Source: Rheinheimera oceanensis
GTDB taxonomy: Bacteria; Pseudomonadota; Gammaproteobacteria; Enterobacterales; Alteromonadaceae
Reading direction: 5' to 3'
Length of the DNA stretch: 64,000 bases
NCBI RefSeq assembly: GCF_018831085.1
Contig: NZ_JAGPNM010000001.1
Span: 124,001 to 188,000 of the forward strand
Made by a program: the position numbers and the translations under genes. The notes beneath the pieces were generated by a model. It made no database searches. It was not told where the DNA came from and was given only the letters and a program-made list of their open reading frames with translations. Below, one piece after another: positions 15,516 to 23,879 of this stretch; position 1 is the first letter of the stretch; the number at the start of each line of letters is the position of its first letter.

Positions 15516-18372
15516 CAGCTACTCCGGTATAAGCTTCGGTTTTATTAAATTTAGCCGGCAGCAACTGCGCCAGCCGGATAAAACTTTGCTGCACCCAGCT
15601 GTCCCATACCTGCTGTTGAGTCAGGCGGGTATTTTGCTGGTAGATAGCAATGGCTTGCTCTTCAAACGGAAACGCCTGCTCTTCCAGCAGTAGCTCGTAT
15701 TCTTCCAGCGCCAGCTCGTCCAACCCTTTGGGCCGGTCTGACTGCAGTAAAGCCGTGGCCATTTGCTGATATAACTCCGCTACTCTGAACTGAGCCTCAC
15801 TAACCAGTGAGGCCACACCATAGTTAATAGCCTGCTCATAATGCTTAATGGCGCTGCTCATATGCTGGCGTTTTTTCTGCAAACTTTGCCGCAGCGGATG
15901 GCTAAGCCTGATTGCGGTAAACAAATTACTTTCGTGCTGCCCCAATTGCAGCAATGCCTGCGCCGCTAACTGCCGGCTGCGCTCGTTTCCTTCACTGGCA
16001 AACTGTTGCTCAAAGCTGGCGATTTTTTCCCGCCAGAAATTTTGCCGTGACAGATCCCTTTGCTGCTGATAAAGCTGCACCAGTTGATAACGCGCTTCCT
16101 GTGCCAACAGGTGTGGCTGCGGATAGCGGTTGGCGTAACTGCGCCAGGCATCAAGCGCTTTGTCGCTGTTGTTGGCGCGCTGATAATACTGCGCAGCAAG
16201 ATACAGGGCTTCACGCTGTTGCTGCAGATCACCTTCGCTGCTAAGTGCTATCAGCTGGGCTGCGGCTTTGTCCCACTGCTCTGCTTGCTCGTAACTGTCC
16301 AGCAGCAGCGCTTTGGCTGCCATTGTGCGCTCGGTACCGGGATAACGCTGAATAAAAGCATTTAGCAGTATAATGGCTGCAGGATAATCCCTGGCTGCCA
16401 GTTGTAATTCTATTTGCTGATAAGCCGCTGCTTCATGATATTCCGACTGCGGCAACGCACTTAACAACCGCTGCAAATGTGCCTGTACTGCTACTACAGG
16501 TGCTTCTTTTTGCTGGGCTTGCTGATAAATACTGGATGCCAGTTGTGCCGTTAACAGTTCGCGCCGATCTGCTGGCAAGGTTTGCTGCAATAGCGCGTTA
16601 ATACTCTGCTCTGCAGCAGCATATTGCTTCAGCGCCAGCTCGCTCTGGCTTTGTAAAAACTGCGCTTCCTGTACTAATGAGATTTGGCTCGGCGCTGCAG
16701 GCACTGGTTTTGCCGGGTTATTCGTAGCTGAGTTTTGCGGAGCAGTACCCCAGTTAATCACATCAGCGCTGTGCAGTAGTACGGCCTGGTAATCCTGCTC
16801 GCTGTAGCGCTGTTGCAGTTGTTGCAGCGCTACCTGCTGTGCGGCGGGATGCTGACGGTGCAGCGCAACAAACCGGCTTTGCTGTTGCCACAGTGCCAGC
16901 GCTGCCGCGTCACTTCTTGATGACAACTGCTCACTGAGCAGCAAAGCTTTATAAGCAGCATCCTGTGCACTAAACAAGCTGGCATCGCTTAACGGCGCCT
17001 GATAACCAAGCCAGCTGTAAAGCTCAAGCGCGGCATCATACTGGCCGGCACCGGCATAAGACTCTGCCAGCAGATAGCTTATGTCTGCCTGCGAGTAGCT
17101 GGTATCCGCCTGCGGGTAGGCGCTGTTTGGTGTTTGCTGCAGTACTGTCAGCATGGCTTGCCATAGCGGTATGGCTGCGGCAAAGCCGGTTGTTCTGTCG
17201 TCGCCCTGCAACGCCGTGGCGTGGGCATAATGGGCACGGGCAAAGTAATCCAGATACTGCAACAATAATGGCTGCACCTGCGTAAGCTCAGCGCTGCGGG
17301 CCTGCTGCCAGAATGCTGAGCCAGGGCCAAACAGGCTGATATATTCCTGCTGCGCGCTAAGGGCTAAATCGGCCTCACCTGAGGCCAGATAATGCTCAAT
17401 CAGCAGCAACTGAAACTCTGCTGCAGTGATGGTGGCCGGGTAATGCTGAATAAACAACCGGTAGCTGTGCAGGCTTTCGCTCAGTAATTGTTTTTCTGCT
17501 AAAAAACGTGCCAGCGTCTGATACAGCTCTGCCACATACACCACAGAACGCTCACCGCTGCGATAAGGCACCCGTTGCAACAGTGCTTGCAGGCTTTGGC
17601 CCTGCTGCTGGTAACTCAGTGAAATGCTTAAGGTGCGCAGTACTTCACTGCGCAGGCTTTGCTGTGGCTGGGCGTTTTCTGTCAGCAGTAATTCAGTGTA
17701 GGTATCATCCAGCAGATGCAAAAACTGCTCATCGGCCTGTTCAAACTGCTGCAATTTAAAGTAGCTCCAGCCAGCCATATAACGGGCATGCTGCTGTAAG
17801 GTTGGATCAGTACCCTTCAGCACGGCTAAATAGCCGGCTAAAGCAGATTCATAATCAGCAAAGCTGTAGTGAATATCGGCTTTACGAAACCATACTTCGC
17901 TGGCAAAAGGCGACGATGGATAATCGCGCAGCAAAATGTCTAACTGCTGCAGGCAGGCGTTTTGTTCGGCCAGCAAATCATAACTGCGCGCCAGCTGATA
18001 ACGGATCAGTTCGTTGTTTGGCTCTTGCGGATAGTCACGCAACAGCTGCTCGTAACGCTGCACCAAAGCGCGCAGTGCAACTTGCTCCTGTGCCGTTGGC
18101 AGCTCAGATTGCTCCAGTTGGCTGGTATGCATTTGCGATAAGCGATACAAAATACGCTTACGCGTTTGTTCGGCTGGCTGCATGCTGAGTATCTGCTGGT
18201 ATATCAGGTCCAGTTGTTGCTCGCTTACGCTAATCTCAGCAGACAGCATGCTGCGGTCAAACGCCGGTAAATCAGCCAGCCGCGGCCGCCTGTTTTGCTC
18301 GGGTACTGAACTACAGCTTTGCAGCAGTAAACCACAAACGGCTGCCAGCATACTGATCCGTAGCAGGCTCAT
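15502..18372 (-). CDS. large TPR-repeat lipoprotein
   Basis: 956 residues with a lipoprotein signal (AAVCGLLLQSC, Cys about 20) and TPR-like repeats over most of its length: IRYQLARSYDLLAEQNACLQQL near 125, ADIHYSFADYESALAGYLAV near 170, ISYLLAESYAGAGQYDAALELY near 430, and ALYLAAQYYQRANNSDKALDAW near 715. It is rich in Gln and Leu. ATG overlaps the preceding stop (ATGA). A periplasmic solenoid this long can bridge inner- and outer-membrane parts; large TPR proteins (GltD/AgnA, GltI types) are also features of Agl-Glt machines. No close family name can be given. Confidence 0.75.
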   Translation of the reverse strand: MSLLRISMLAAVCGLLLQSCSSVPEQNRRPRLADLPAFDRSMLSAEISVSEQQLDLIYQQILSMQPAEQTRKRILYRLSQMHTSQLEQSELPTAQEQVALRALVQRYEQLLRDYPQEPNNELIRYQLARSYDLLAEQNACLQQLDILLRDYPSSPFASEVWFRKADIHYSFADYESALAGYLAVLKGTDPTLQQHARYMAGWSYFKLQQFEQADEQFLHLLDDTYTELLLTENAQPQQSLRSEVLRTLSISLSYQQQGQSLQALLQRVPYRSGERSVVYVAELYQTLARFLAEKQLLSESLHSYRLFIQHYPATITAAEFQLLLIEHYLASGEADLALSAQQEYISLFGPGSAFWQQARSAELTQVQPLLLQYLDYFARAHYAHATALQGDDRTTGFAAAIPLWQAMLTVLQQTPNSAYPQADTSYSQADISYLLAESYAGAGQYDAALELYSWLGYQAPLSDASLFSAQDAAYKALLLSEQLSSRSDAAALALWQQQSRFVALHRQHPAAQQVALQQLQQRYSEQDYQAVLLHSADVINWGTAPQNSATNNPAKPVPAAPSQISLVQEAQFLQSQSELALKQYAAAEQSINALLQQTLPADRRELLTAQLASSIYQQAQQKEAPVVAVQAHLQRLLSALPQSEYHEAAAYQQIELQLAARDYPAAIILLNAFIQRYPGTERTMAAKALLLDSYEQAEQWDKAAAQLIALSSEGDLQQQREALYLAAQYYQRANNSDKALDAWRSYANRYPQPHLLAQEARYQLVQLYQQQRDLSRQNFWREKIASFEQQFASEGNERSRQLAAQALLQLGQHESNLFTAIRLSHPLRQSLQKKRQHMSSAIKHYEQAINYGVASLVSEAQFRVAELYQQMATALLQSDRPKGLDELALEEYELLLEEQAFPFEEQAIAIYQQNTRLTQQQVWDSWVQQSFIRLAQLLPAKFNKTEAYTGVADAAD

Positions 18373-20216
18373 GGCTGGCCTCCGCTGTTAGCGGCACGTT
18401 TTAGCAGTACCAGTTCCATTACCCTGGCCAGTGACTCTTTATTGTGCCGCTGTAGCTGTTGCAACCGCGCGATGTCTTGCTGCCGGTGCTGTTGCAACCG
18501 CTGATTCAGTTGTGCCAGTAATTGCTGTTGCTGGCTTAACAGCGCCAGATTCAGCTGTTGCTGTTGTGTACTTAATTCGGTTAATCGTTGTTGCTGCCTG
18601 CGTAGCTGATCTGTTTGTGTGCCTTGCCGGCGCAGTGCCTGCAAGCGGTTATCCAGCTCGGTAAGCGCGATGCTGATTTGCTGCTGCAACCGGTTAAGCC
18701 GGTATTGCCGGGTGGCGTTATCTTCATAATATTGCCACTGCAACAAACCACGCAGCCGTGTCAGGCGGTGGCTGTAGGTACTGGCCTGTGCAGGCGGTAA
18801 CTGCTGCAAGTGCTGCTCAGCACGCTGCAACCGGCTTACCTGCTGGTACAGGCTGCCCTGTGTCAGAGCCAGCGGCAGGCTGTTGTCAGTTAATGCGCTG
18901 ATTTGTTGCTGTATTGCCACAAACTCACCCTGCAATTGCTGTCGCCGTGCACTCAGCTGTGGCAACTGGTTACTGAGTAATTGTTGTTGCTGGTTTAGCT
19001 TAAATTCTGTCGTCTGCTGCAGGCTGCCGAGCCGTTGCTGGCGCTCTGGTGCAGCAGTAAGCTGTTGCTGCACAGCAATAATATCCTGCTGTAAACGGTA
19101 CAGGCTGTTGTCATTGGTTAACTGTAATTGCTGCCACTGGCTGGCACCTTGCAGCAGTTGCTGCACCTGAAGCGGATTTGCCTGCTGATTAATCAGTTGA
19201 TATTGCTGCTGATAATAATTGTCGGCCCAATTGTAGGCGGCCAGCGCATCGTCGTGTTGCAATGCCCGCTCTAACTGCTCACCAATACGGGTAGCGGCCT
19301 GCCAGGCCGTATTGCTAAATGGTTGCTGGCGGATCTGTTGCTGCAATACGGCCAGCAAAGCCGGAATATGTCGCTGTTCGGTAAGAATATAGCTGTATAA
19401 GCCGAGCGCATTGGCGCTAAGCACACTGTCGCGGCCAAAATTAGCCAGGATCGCATCAGCGGCAGCGTAATCCTGCAACTGAATATGCAACTGAGCCTGA
19501 GTAAGCTGCAGATAGTCATCCAGCGCCTGCTTTTCATCATCAGGATAAACAAAACCATTGGGCCGGCTTAACAAGCTCCAGCGCCCGGAAAACAACTGCT
19601 GCCAGAAGCTCTGCTCGGCTGGCGCAACAAATTGTTGTTGTAGCCTGGCCAGCCAGTTAAGTGCCTGTTGTGGCTGTTGTTTTGCCAACACCAGCGCCTG
19701 ATTACTGATGACATAAGGCATTTCTGGCTGATTTGCCAGTGTGACAAAATCAGGCTGTGGCGGCACGCTGATATCCGGCCAGAGAATAAGCTGGCTTAGC
19801 AGTTGTTGCTGACCACGCCAGGCGCCATCGGCGGTAATATTTACCTGCTCCAGATACTGGCGGGCAGCAGCTTTATTACCCAGCTCCAGTTGGTAACGGG
19901 CAAACTGCAATAAGGCAACATTTTTCAGTGCCTGGGGTAGCGGGTTATCATCTGCAGGTTGCGCCAGCACCTGCTCCAGCGCAGCAGCAGCGTGCTGTGG
20001 CATAGCCAGTTGCAAATACAAACCGGCTTCCAGTAAGCGGGTGCGGCTATCTTGCTGTGGGGCCAGTTGCAGCGCTTCCAGCGCGCTGGCAGGCTGTTGC
20101 TGATAAAAGGCCCATGCCGCCTGGCGATAATGCTTTTCGCTAAGCGATACCGGTTCTGCCATCGCAAAAGCTGATAGCAAGAACAGGCTAACGGGTGATA
20201 TCAGTCGTTTGACCAT
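18369..20216 (-). CDS. exported helical-repeat/coiled-coil protein, Gln-rich
   Basis: 615 residues with a signal peptide (MVKRLISPVSLFLLSAFAMA). The first half is helical-repeat or TPR-like (AAWAFYQQQPASALEALQLAP, LLQFARYQLELGNKAAARQYL). The second half, about 340-600, is a Gln/Leu coiled coil with many QQQ runs (e.g. LRRQQQRLTELSTQQQQLN). Codon use for Gln gives a CAG/CTG-like texture to the DNA at 18.4-19.4 kb, which is not a tandem repeat. The start overlaps the previous gene by 16 bases. It is probably a periplasmic scaffold; the coiled coil could reach across the periplasm. Confidence 0.72.
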   Translation of the reverse strand: MVKRLISPVSLFLLSAFAMAEPVSLSEKHYRQAAWAFYQQQPASALEALQLAPQQDSRTRLLEAGLYLQLAMPQHAAAALEQVLAQPADDNPLPQALKNVALLQFARYQLELGNKAAARQYLEQVNITADGAWRGQQQLLSQLILWPDISVPPQPDFVTLANQPEMPYVISNQALVLAKQQPQQALNWLARLQQQFVAPAEQSFWQQLFSGRWSLLSRPNGFVYPDDEKQALDDYLQLTQAQLHIQLQDYAAADAILANFGRDSVLSANALGLYSYILTEQRHIPALLAVLQQQIRQQPFSNTAWQAATRIGEQLERALQHDDALAAYNWADNYYQQQYQLINQQANPLQVQQLLQGASQWQQLQLTNDNSLYRLQQDIIAVQQQLTAAPERQQRLGSLQQTTEFKLNQQQQLLSNQLPQLSARRQQLQGEFVAIQQQISALTDNSLPLALTQGSLYQQVSRLQRAEQHLQQLPPAQASTYSHRLTRLRGLLQWQYYEDNATRQYRLNRLQQQISIALTELDNRLQALRRQGTQTDQLRRQQQRLTELSTQQQQLNLALLSQQQQLLAQLNQRLQQHRQQDIARLQQLQRHNKESLARVMELVLLKRAANSGGQP

Positions 20217-20707
20217 GGCTGCACAATAAATTCAGGTTGATAATCACTGCTGCGATCTTTTATCTGCAGTTCCAGCAATACAGCGTCTTCTGCTTTATTA
20301 AAACGGTAGCTTACGGCACGGCGGTAATCGCGGTTATCCGGCCCTTTGCCAACAAATACAGCTGTCAGGTTGTGCTCACCGGCTTTAACATTACCTTTAT
20401 ACAACGGCTGGATAGCGCCACGTTTTAACGCCTCCCACTGCTGAGAAGTATATAAATGGCCCTCTACCGGTTTGTCGTTCAGTATTAACTCAACGCTGTC
20501 GAGCCGGAAAAACTGGCCGCTGTCTACCGACAAAAATACGGCAAGCTGAGTTTGCGGTGGAAATAACAATTCCTCTTCCAGCAAAAACAGCTCGCGGTTT
20601 AACTGGATTACCTGCTGTTTCAGTTGCTCCAGTTGATCACTGGCAGGTGCATTGGCACTGGCCAGGGCGCTTAGTAACAGTAAACAACTTAGTAGTAGCG
20701 CTCTCAT
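20201..20707 (-). CDS. small exported protein of unknown function in the motor array
   Basis: 168 residues with signal peptide MRALLLSCLLLLSALASANA, a short coiled coil (QLEQLKQQVIQLNRELFLLEEELLF, about 25-50, here cited in part) and then a beta-rich domain with LAVFLSVDSGQFFRLDSVEL and GEHNLTAVFVGKGPDNRD. This reads as a small periplasmic or surface beta-sandwich; no enzyme motif is seen. I do not know the family. It lies 28 bases after the DUF3570 gene and overlaps the next gene, so it belongs to the same transcript. Confidence 0.65.
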   Translation of the reverse strand: MRALLLSCLLLLSALASANAPASDQLEQLKQQVIQLNRELFLLEEELLFPPQTQLAVFLSVDSGQFFRLDSVELILNDKPVEGHLYTSQQWEALKRGAIQPLYKGNVKAGEHNLTAVFVGKGPDNRDYRRAVSYRFNKAEDAVLLELQIKDRSSDYQPEFIVQPWSND

Positions 20708-20735
20708 TATTTTGTCCTGTTAAAAGTAAGCCCGG

Positions 20736-21866
20736 TTAAAAATAAAGACTAAAAAATGCCCGCAGCACATTGGCATCCAGCCGGTATAGTGGCTCCAGGC
20801 CAACTTCAGCATCAGCGGCGGTTACATCACGGAAATTGTTGTAGCTAAAGCGGATATGGTCCCACTGCAGGTTAAGTTCGGGTTTGGCTTGTGGCCAGAA
20901 ATCCCAGCCCGGCAGACGGTAACTGGCCCCTACGCCAAAAGTCCAGTTGGTAAAGTCGCTTAGCTCTTTGTCACGCGCCATAAAGTTTTGCTGGCTGGCA
21001 AAATCAAATAAGTCACGGTAAAACTCGGCCTGGCTTTGGCTGTACCAGCGTATTTTGGCATCAAACGTTAAGTGCTGGCTAAGCGGGTGCACATATTCCA
21101 TCTCAGCATCCAGTGCGCGGATATCCCAGCTGTCCTGATAATGGCGCAGATTAAGGCTAAGTGCGGCGCGATAAGGTAAATACACTTTGTTTACTACAGC
21201 AACTGCCAGTGAATTACGGGTAGAGGGATACACTTCGCTTTGATAGCCATAGCCCAGCGGTTCAGTATTATCACGGTAGCGCACACTGCGATAAGGGTTA
21301 TTTAAAAAGCCTTCGTCTAAATCAACCTGCACATTTAATGCGCTGATCCAACTGCGGCTAAGCACCTGGGTCCAGCTCAGTTTATAGTTGTAGCGTTTTA
21401 CGCTTTCGCTAAAGCTTTCATCACCGTTGCGCCCGACGCTATCATCGCCAAGGCCAGCCTCCAGGCTAAGGGTAGTCATGCCGCCAAAAGTGTCGTGAGC
21501 TATAGCAAAAGACACCGATTTAGCGTTGTAATCGTCTTCATCACTTTGGGCATAATTGGCGCTTAAAATGCTGTTGCCAGCCAGATAATCAATACCAACA
21601 CGCTTTTCATGGCGCTTTTCGGTATAAGCCGACGCTGTGGCAACTACATCAATAGAAGCACCAGATACGGTATCTATGTAGTAATAGGCCGATAATGACA
21701 CGGTCTGCCCGGCTTTTTTTCGCAGCATTACCGCCGGGCCATCAATAGATACCCCCCCGCCCTGATAACTGTGGTACATCAGATCTGCCCTGTCTTCCGG
21801 CAATACTGCCGCCTGCGCTACTGAGCACATAAAACACAACAGCGCTAACAGCCTAGTTACAGCCAC
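20736..21866 (-). CDS. DUF3570 outer-membrane barrel protein with ApbE-type SGAS motif
   Basis: 376 residues from a GTG at 21866, chosen since GGAGG lies 8 bases upstream (inside the DUF4266 coding tail) and the product then starts with a clean signal peptide (MAVTRLLALLCFMCSVAQA); ATG 21887 is the alternative. The mature chain has alternating beta strands ending in LRAFFSLYF, an outer-membrane barrel signature. It belongs to the DUF3570 family. Near the start of the barrel, residues 65-71 read D-T-V-S-G-A-S, matching the flavinylation motif used by ApbE. DUF3570, DUF4266, TlpA and apbE genes often stand together; here apbE is 15 kb away. Confidence 0.78.
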   Translation of the reverse strand: MAVTRLLALLCFMCSVAQAAVLPEDRADLMYHSYQGGGVSIDGPAVMLRKKAGQTVSLSAYYYIDTVSGASIDVVATASAYTEKRHEKRVGIDYLAGNSILSANYAQSDEDDYNAKSVSFAIAHDTFGGMTTLSLEAGLGDDSVGRNGDESFSESVKRYNYKLSWTQVLSRSWISALNVQVDLDEGFLNNPYRSVRYRDNTEPLGYGYQSEVYPSTRNSLAVAVVNKVYLPYRAALSLNLRHYQDSWDIRALDAEMEYVHPLSQHLTFDAKIRWYSQSQAEFYRDLFDFASQQNFMARDKELSDFTNWTFGVGASYRLPGWDFWPQAKPELNLQWDHIRFSYNNFRDVTAADAEVGLEPLYRLDANVLRAFFSLYF

Positions 21867-22077
21867 AACCACCGCCTCCGCTACCATTTGCGCCTTTGGC
21901 GGCTTCGCGTGAGTCCTGCACGTGGGCAACATGCTGCAAGGCCACAGGGTGTCGGCCAAACGCCATGATCGGATCGGCCAGCTTGTCGCGCTCATAGGGT
22001 TTTACCCAGGGTTCCATACCGGCACAGCCACTGAGTAACAGCAGCACTACTGCAGCGCTTAGCAAATGTCTATTCAC
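21853..22077 (-). CDS. DUF4266 lipoprotein
   Basis: 74 residues from a GTG at 22077 that overlaps the end of the TlpA gene by 8 bases (GTGAATAG) with AAAGG 8 bases upstream. A lipoprotein signal ends in LLLLSGC (Cys about 18); the mature part has WVKPYERDKLADPIM and ends in a Gly-rich, two-Cys tail, GSGGGGCGCN, which is the DUF4266 hallmark. The tail codons also carry the ribosome site of the next gene. DUF4266 is found beside DUF3570; the Cys tail might bind metal or be a thioredoxin substrate. Function unknown. Confidence 0.82.
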   Translation of the reverse strand: MNRHLLSAAVVLLLLSGCAGMEPWVKPYERDKLADPIMAFGRHPVALQHVAHVQDSREAAKGANGSGGGGCGCN

Positions 22078-22552
22078 GTAATAAACCTTTGATGTCGTCT
22101 TCATATTTTTTTTCATACCCCGGCTTGTATCCGCGGTGCACACTGCGCACCTTACCGTCTTTATCCAGTATTACAGTGGTGGGCATCGCCTCTACGCGAT
22201 AGTCTTTCGACACACTGTTATCAACATCAAACAGAATAGGAAACGCTACTTGCACCTTGCTCAGATAGGCTTTGGCTGCGGCGCTGTCGTTTTCGACGTT
22301 CACACCCCATACCTGTACACCCAACATCTGGTATTTTTGCGCCAGTTTGTCCAGCGCTGGCATTTCCTGAATACAAGGGCCGCACCAGCTGGCCCAGAAG
22401 TTAACCAGCATAATGTCACCACGCTGCTCGGCTAAACGCAGGTTATTGCCATCCAGGGCCTTTAACGTAAAATCCGGTGCGATTTCTGCCTGTACTGCAC
22501 CAGACAATCCAAACGCCAGTAGCAGCATGCTGCTTTGTATTAGTCGCTTCAT
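22070..22552 (-). CDS. TlpA-like periplasmic thioredoxin
   Basis: 160 residues, signal peptide (MKRLIQSSMLLLAFGLSGAVQA), then a TlpA/AhpC-TSA thioredoxin fold with NFWASWCGPCIQEMP, so the active site is W-C-G-P-C, and the cis-Pro loop VEAMPTTVILD. Such proteins reduce disulfides outside the membrane, for instance in apocytochrome c or other Cys pairs. The array encodes several exported proteins with Cys pairs (three with CxxCH, one DUF4266), which are plausible clients. ATG 22552 has GAGG 5 bases before it. Confidence 0.88.
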   Translation of the reverse strand: MKRLIQSSMLLLAFGLSGAVQAEIAPDFTLKALDGNNLRLAEQRGDIMLVNFWASWCGPCIQEMPALDKLAQKYQMLGVQVWGVNVENDSAAAKAYLSKVQVAFPILFDVDNSVSKDYRVEAMPTTVILDKDGKVRSVHRGYKPGYEKKYEDDIKGLLRE

Positions 22553-22572
22553 TACTACCTCGGTATCACCCA

Positions 22573-23187
22573 CTAGAAATACACCGCTACACCCAGAGCC
22601 AGGCTCAGGTTATGTGTGGTTTTACTGCGCGCCAGTATGGTGGTTTCAAAAATATAGTCGCTAAAGGTCAGCTCCAGTGCCAGCCAGTCGGTGGCGTATA
22701 GTCTGAACTGGCTGCCCAGTTGCAGCGCAAACACCTTATCTCCGGCAAAATCGACATTACCACCACCGGCAAATACCGACAGGCCGCTGTTCATCGCGTA
22801 GTTACGGTTTAAAAACACTTCGCCCGGCAACAACACGTAGCCGACATGAGCGCCGTAATAACGCCACTGCCGTTCGCTGTCGGTCAGTAACGGCGCTGCG
22901 CCGCTGAGCTCTTCAAACGAGGTACGGCCAGCTTTAGCCATGGCATACTCGGCGCTGAGGTAAAAGTCTTCGTTAATGTGGTAACTAAGCTGCAATGCAC
23001 CCAGGGCACTGCTGCCAAAATCTTCAATATTGATCATGCCGCCACGCAGCCCCAGCAACCAGTTTTCGCTATCCAGTACGTTTTCGCTGATGCTGCTTTG
23101 GCTGATATCCGGCTCAACCTGCTGTGCAGGTGCCAGAGCAGGTGCCAGACCCAGCACTAAAAAAATACGCTGAAACCAAGTTTCCAT
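22573..23187 (-). CDS. small outer-membrane beta-barrel protein
   Basis: 204 residues. N-terminal signal (METWFQRIFLVLGLAPALAPA), then alternating strands typical of an eight-stranded barrel: WLLGLRGGMINIEDFG, LQLSYHINEDFYLSAEYAMA, QFRLYATDWLALELTFSDY and a final NLSLALGVAVYF with terminal Phe. It resembles the small outer-membrane barrel family found in Myxococcus gliding-type loci and related gammaproteobacterial clusters. It overlaps the SH3/barrel gene by 31 bases and the pair look like distant paralogues in their barrel parts. Confidence 0.75.
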   Translation of the reverse strand: METWFQRIFLVLGLAPALAPAQQVEPDISQSSISENVLDSENWLLGLRGGMINIEDFGSSALGALQLSYHINEDFYLSAEYAMAKAGRTSFEELSGAAPLLTDSERQWRYYGAHVGYVLLPGEVFLNRNYAMNSGLSVFAGGGNVDFAGDKVFALQLGSQFRLYATDWLALELTFSDYIFETTILARSKTTHNLSLALGVAVYF

Positions 23188-23879
23188 GTGTCTATCTCTT
23201 CGTTGTCATTGCGATCAGTAACGATAACACTGCGCCGGTAACCGGCACGGGCGATAAAATTACGGCTAAGGTAGTAACGTACGCCCAACTCAGCACTGGC
23301 CAAACTGTTATTACGATCCGGTGTTTGCACCAACACGGTTCGCGGTGTGGTACGCAACACACCACCGCCAATGCCAAAATAAGGTGACCAGCGCCAGTGT
23401 GGCATTGGGCTTAAATACAGGCTTAGCTCGGCTGACAGGTTATCGGCCTGATCGCCATTAGCCTGCCCCACCGCCAGCTCAGTTTGCAGGTAAGGGCTAA
23501 ACGAATACGCCAGCGACAGCTGATAAAAACTGCTGCCGTTAAAGTCGCCAAACACAAAGCCCGCTTCAAGCGAGCGCTGTTCATATTGCGCTATACGATC
23601 ATCCGATACGGTAAATGTCTGCTGGTGCAGCGTTACCAGTTGCGTCAGATCAGCGCGTGCCAGCCAGTAGTGTTGCTGCTTAAACTCCACTTGCACCCAG
23701 TCGGTGCGGCGCTTATTGAGCACTAAAGCTTCGCCTTTAATGGCTACCTGCACGATCGGGTAACCGCGGCCTGGGCCGGAATGCAAATTGACAAAGTCTC
23801 CGCTTACTTTAACAGCGACTGTTTCGGCCATTAACTGCAAACTTAATACACTAAGAAGTAACATTAATAGCCGTATCAT
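23157..23879 (-). CDS. SH3b-domain outer-membrane barrel protein
   Basis: 240 residues with signal peptide MIRLLMLLLSVLSLQLMA. Residues about 20-80 form a bacterial SH3 domain (VNLHSGPGRGYPIVQVAIKGE, WVQVEFKQQHYWLARADL), which often binds peptidoglycan stem peptides. The rest is an outer-membrane barrel (LEAGFVFGDFNGSSFYQLS, LGVRYYLSRNFIARAGY, terminal WKLGFSVFF). So it can anchor an outer-membrane barrel to the cell wall. It starts directly after the stop of the large haem lipoprotein gene (TAA then ATG). Confidence 0.76.
   Translation of the reverse strand: MIRLLMLLLSVLSLQLMAETVAVKVSGDFVNLHSGPGRGYPIVQVAIKGEALVLNKRRTDWVQVEFKQQHYWLARADLTQLVTLHQQTFTVSDDRIAQYEQRSLEAGFVFGDFNGSSFYQLSLAYSFSPYLQTELAVGQANGDQADNLSAELSLYLSPMPHWRWSPYFGIGGGVLRTTPRTVLVQTPDRNNSLASAELGVRYYLSRNFIARAGYRRSVIVTDRNDNEEIDTWKLGFSVFF

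Noticed and set aside
18400..19400. CAG/CTG-rich DNA that looks like a triplet repeat
   Set aside because: It is the codon usage of a Gln/Leu-rich coiled coil, with no regular tandem period.
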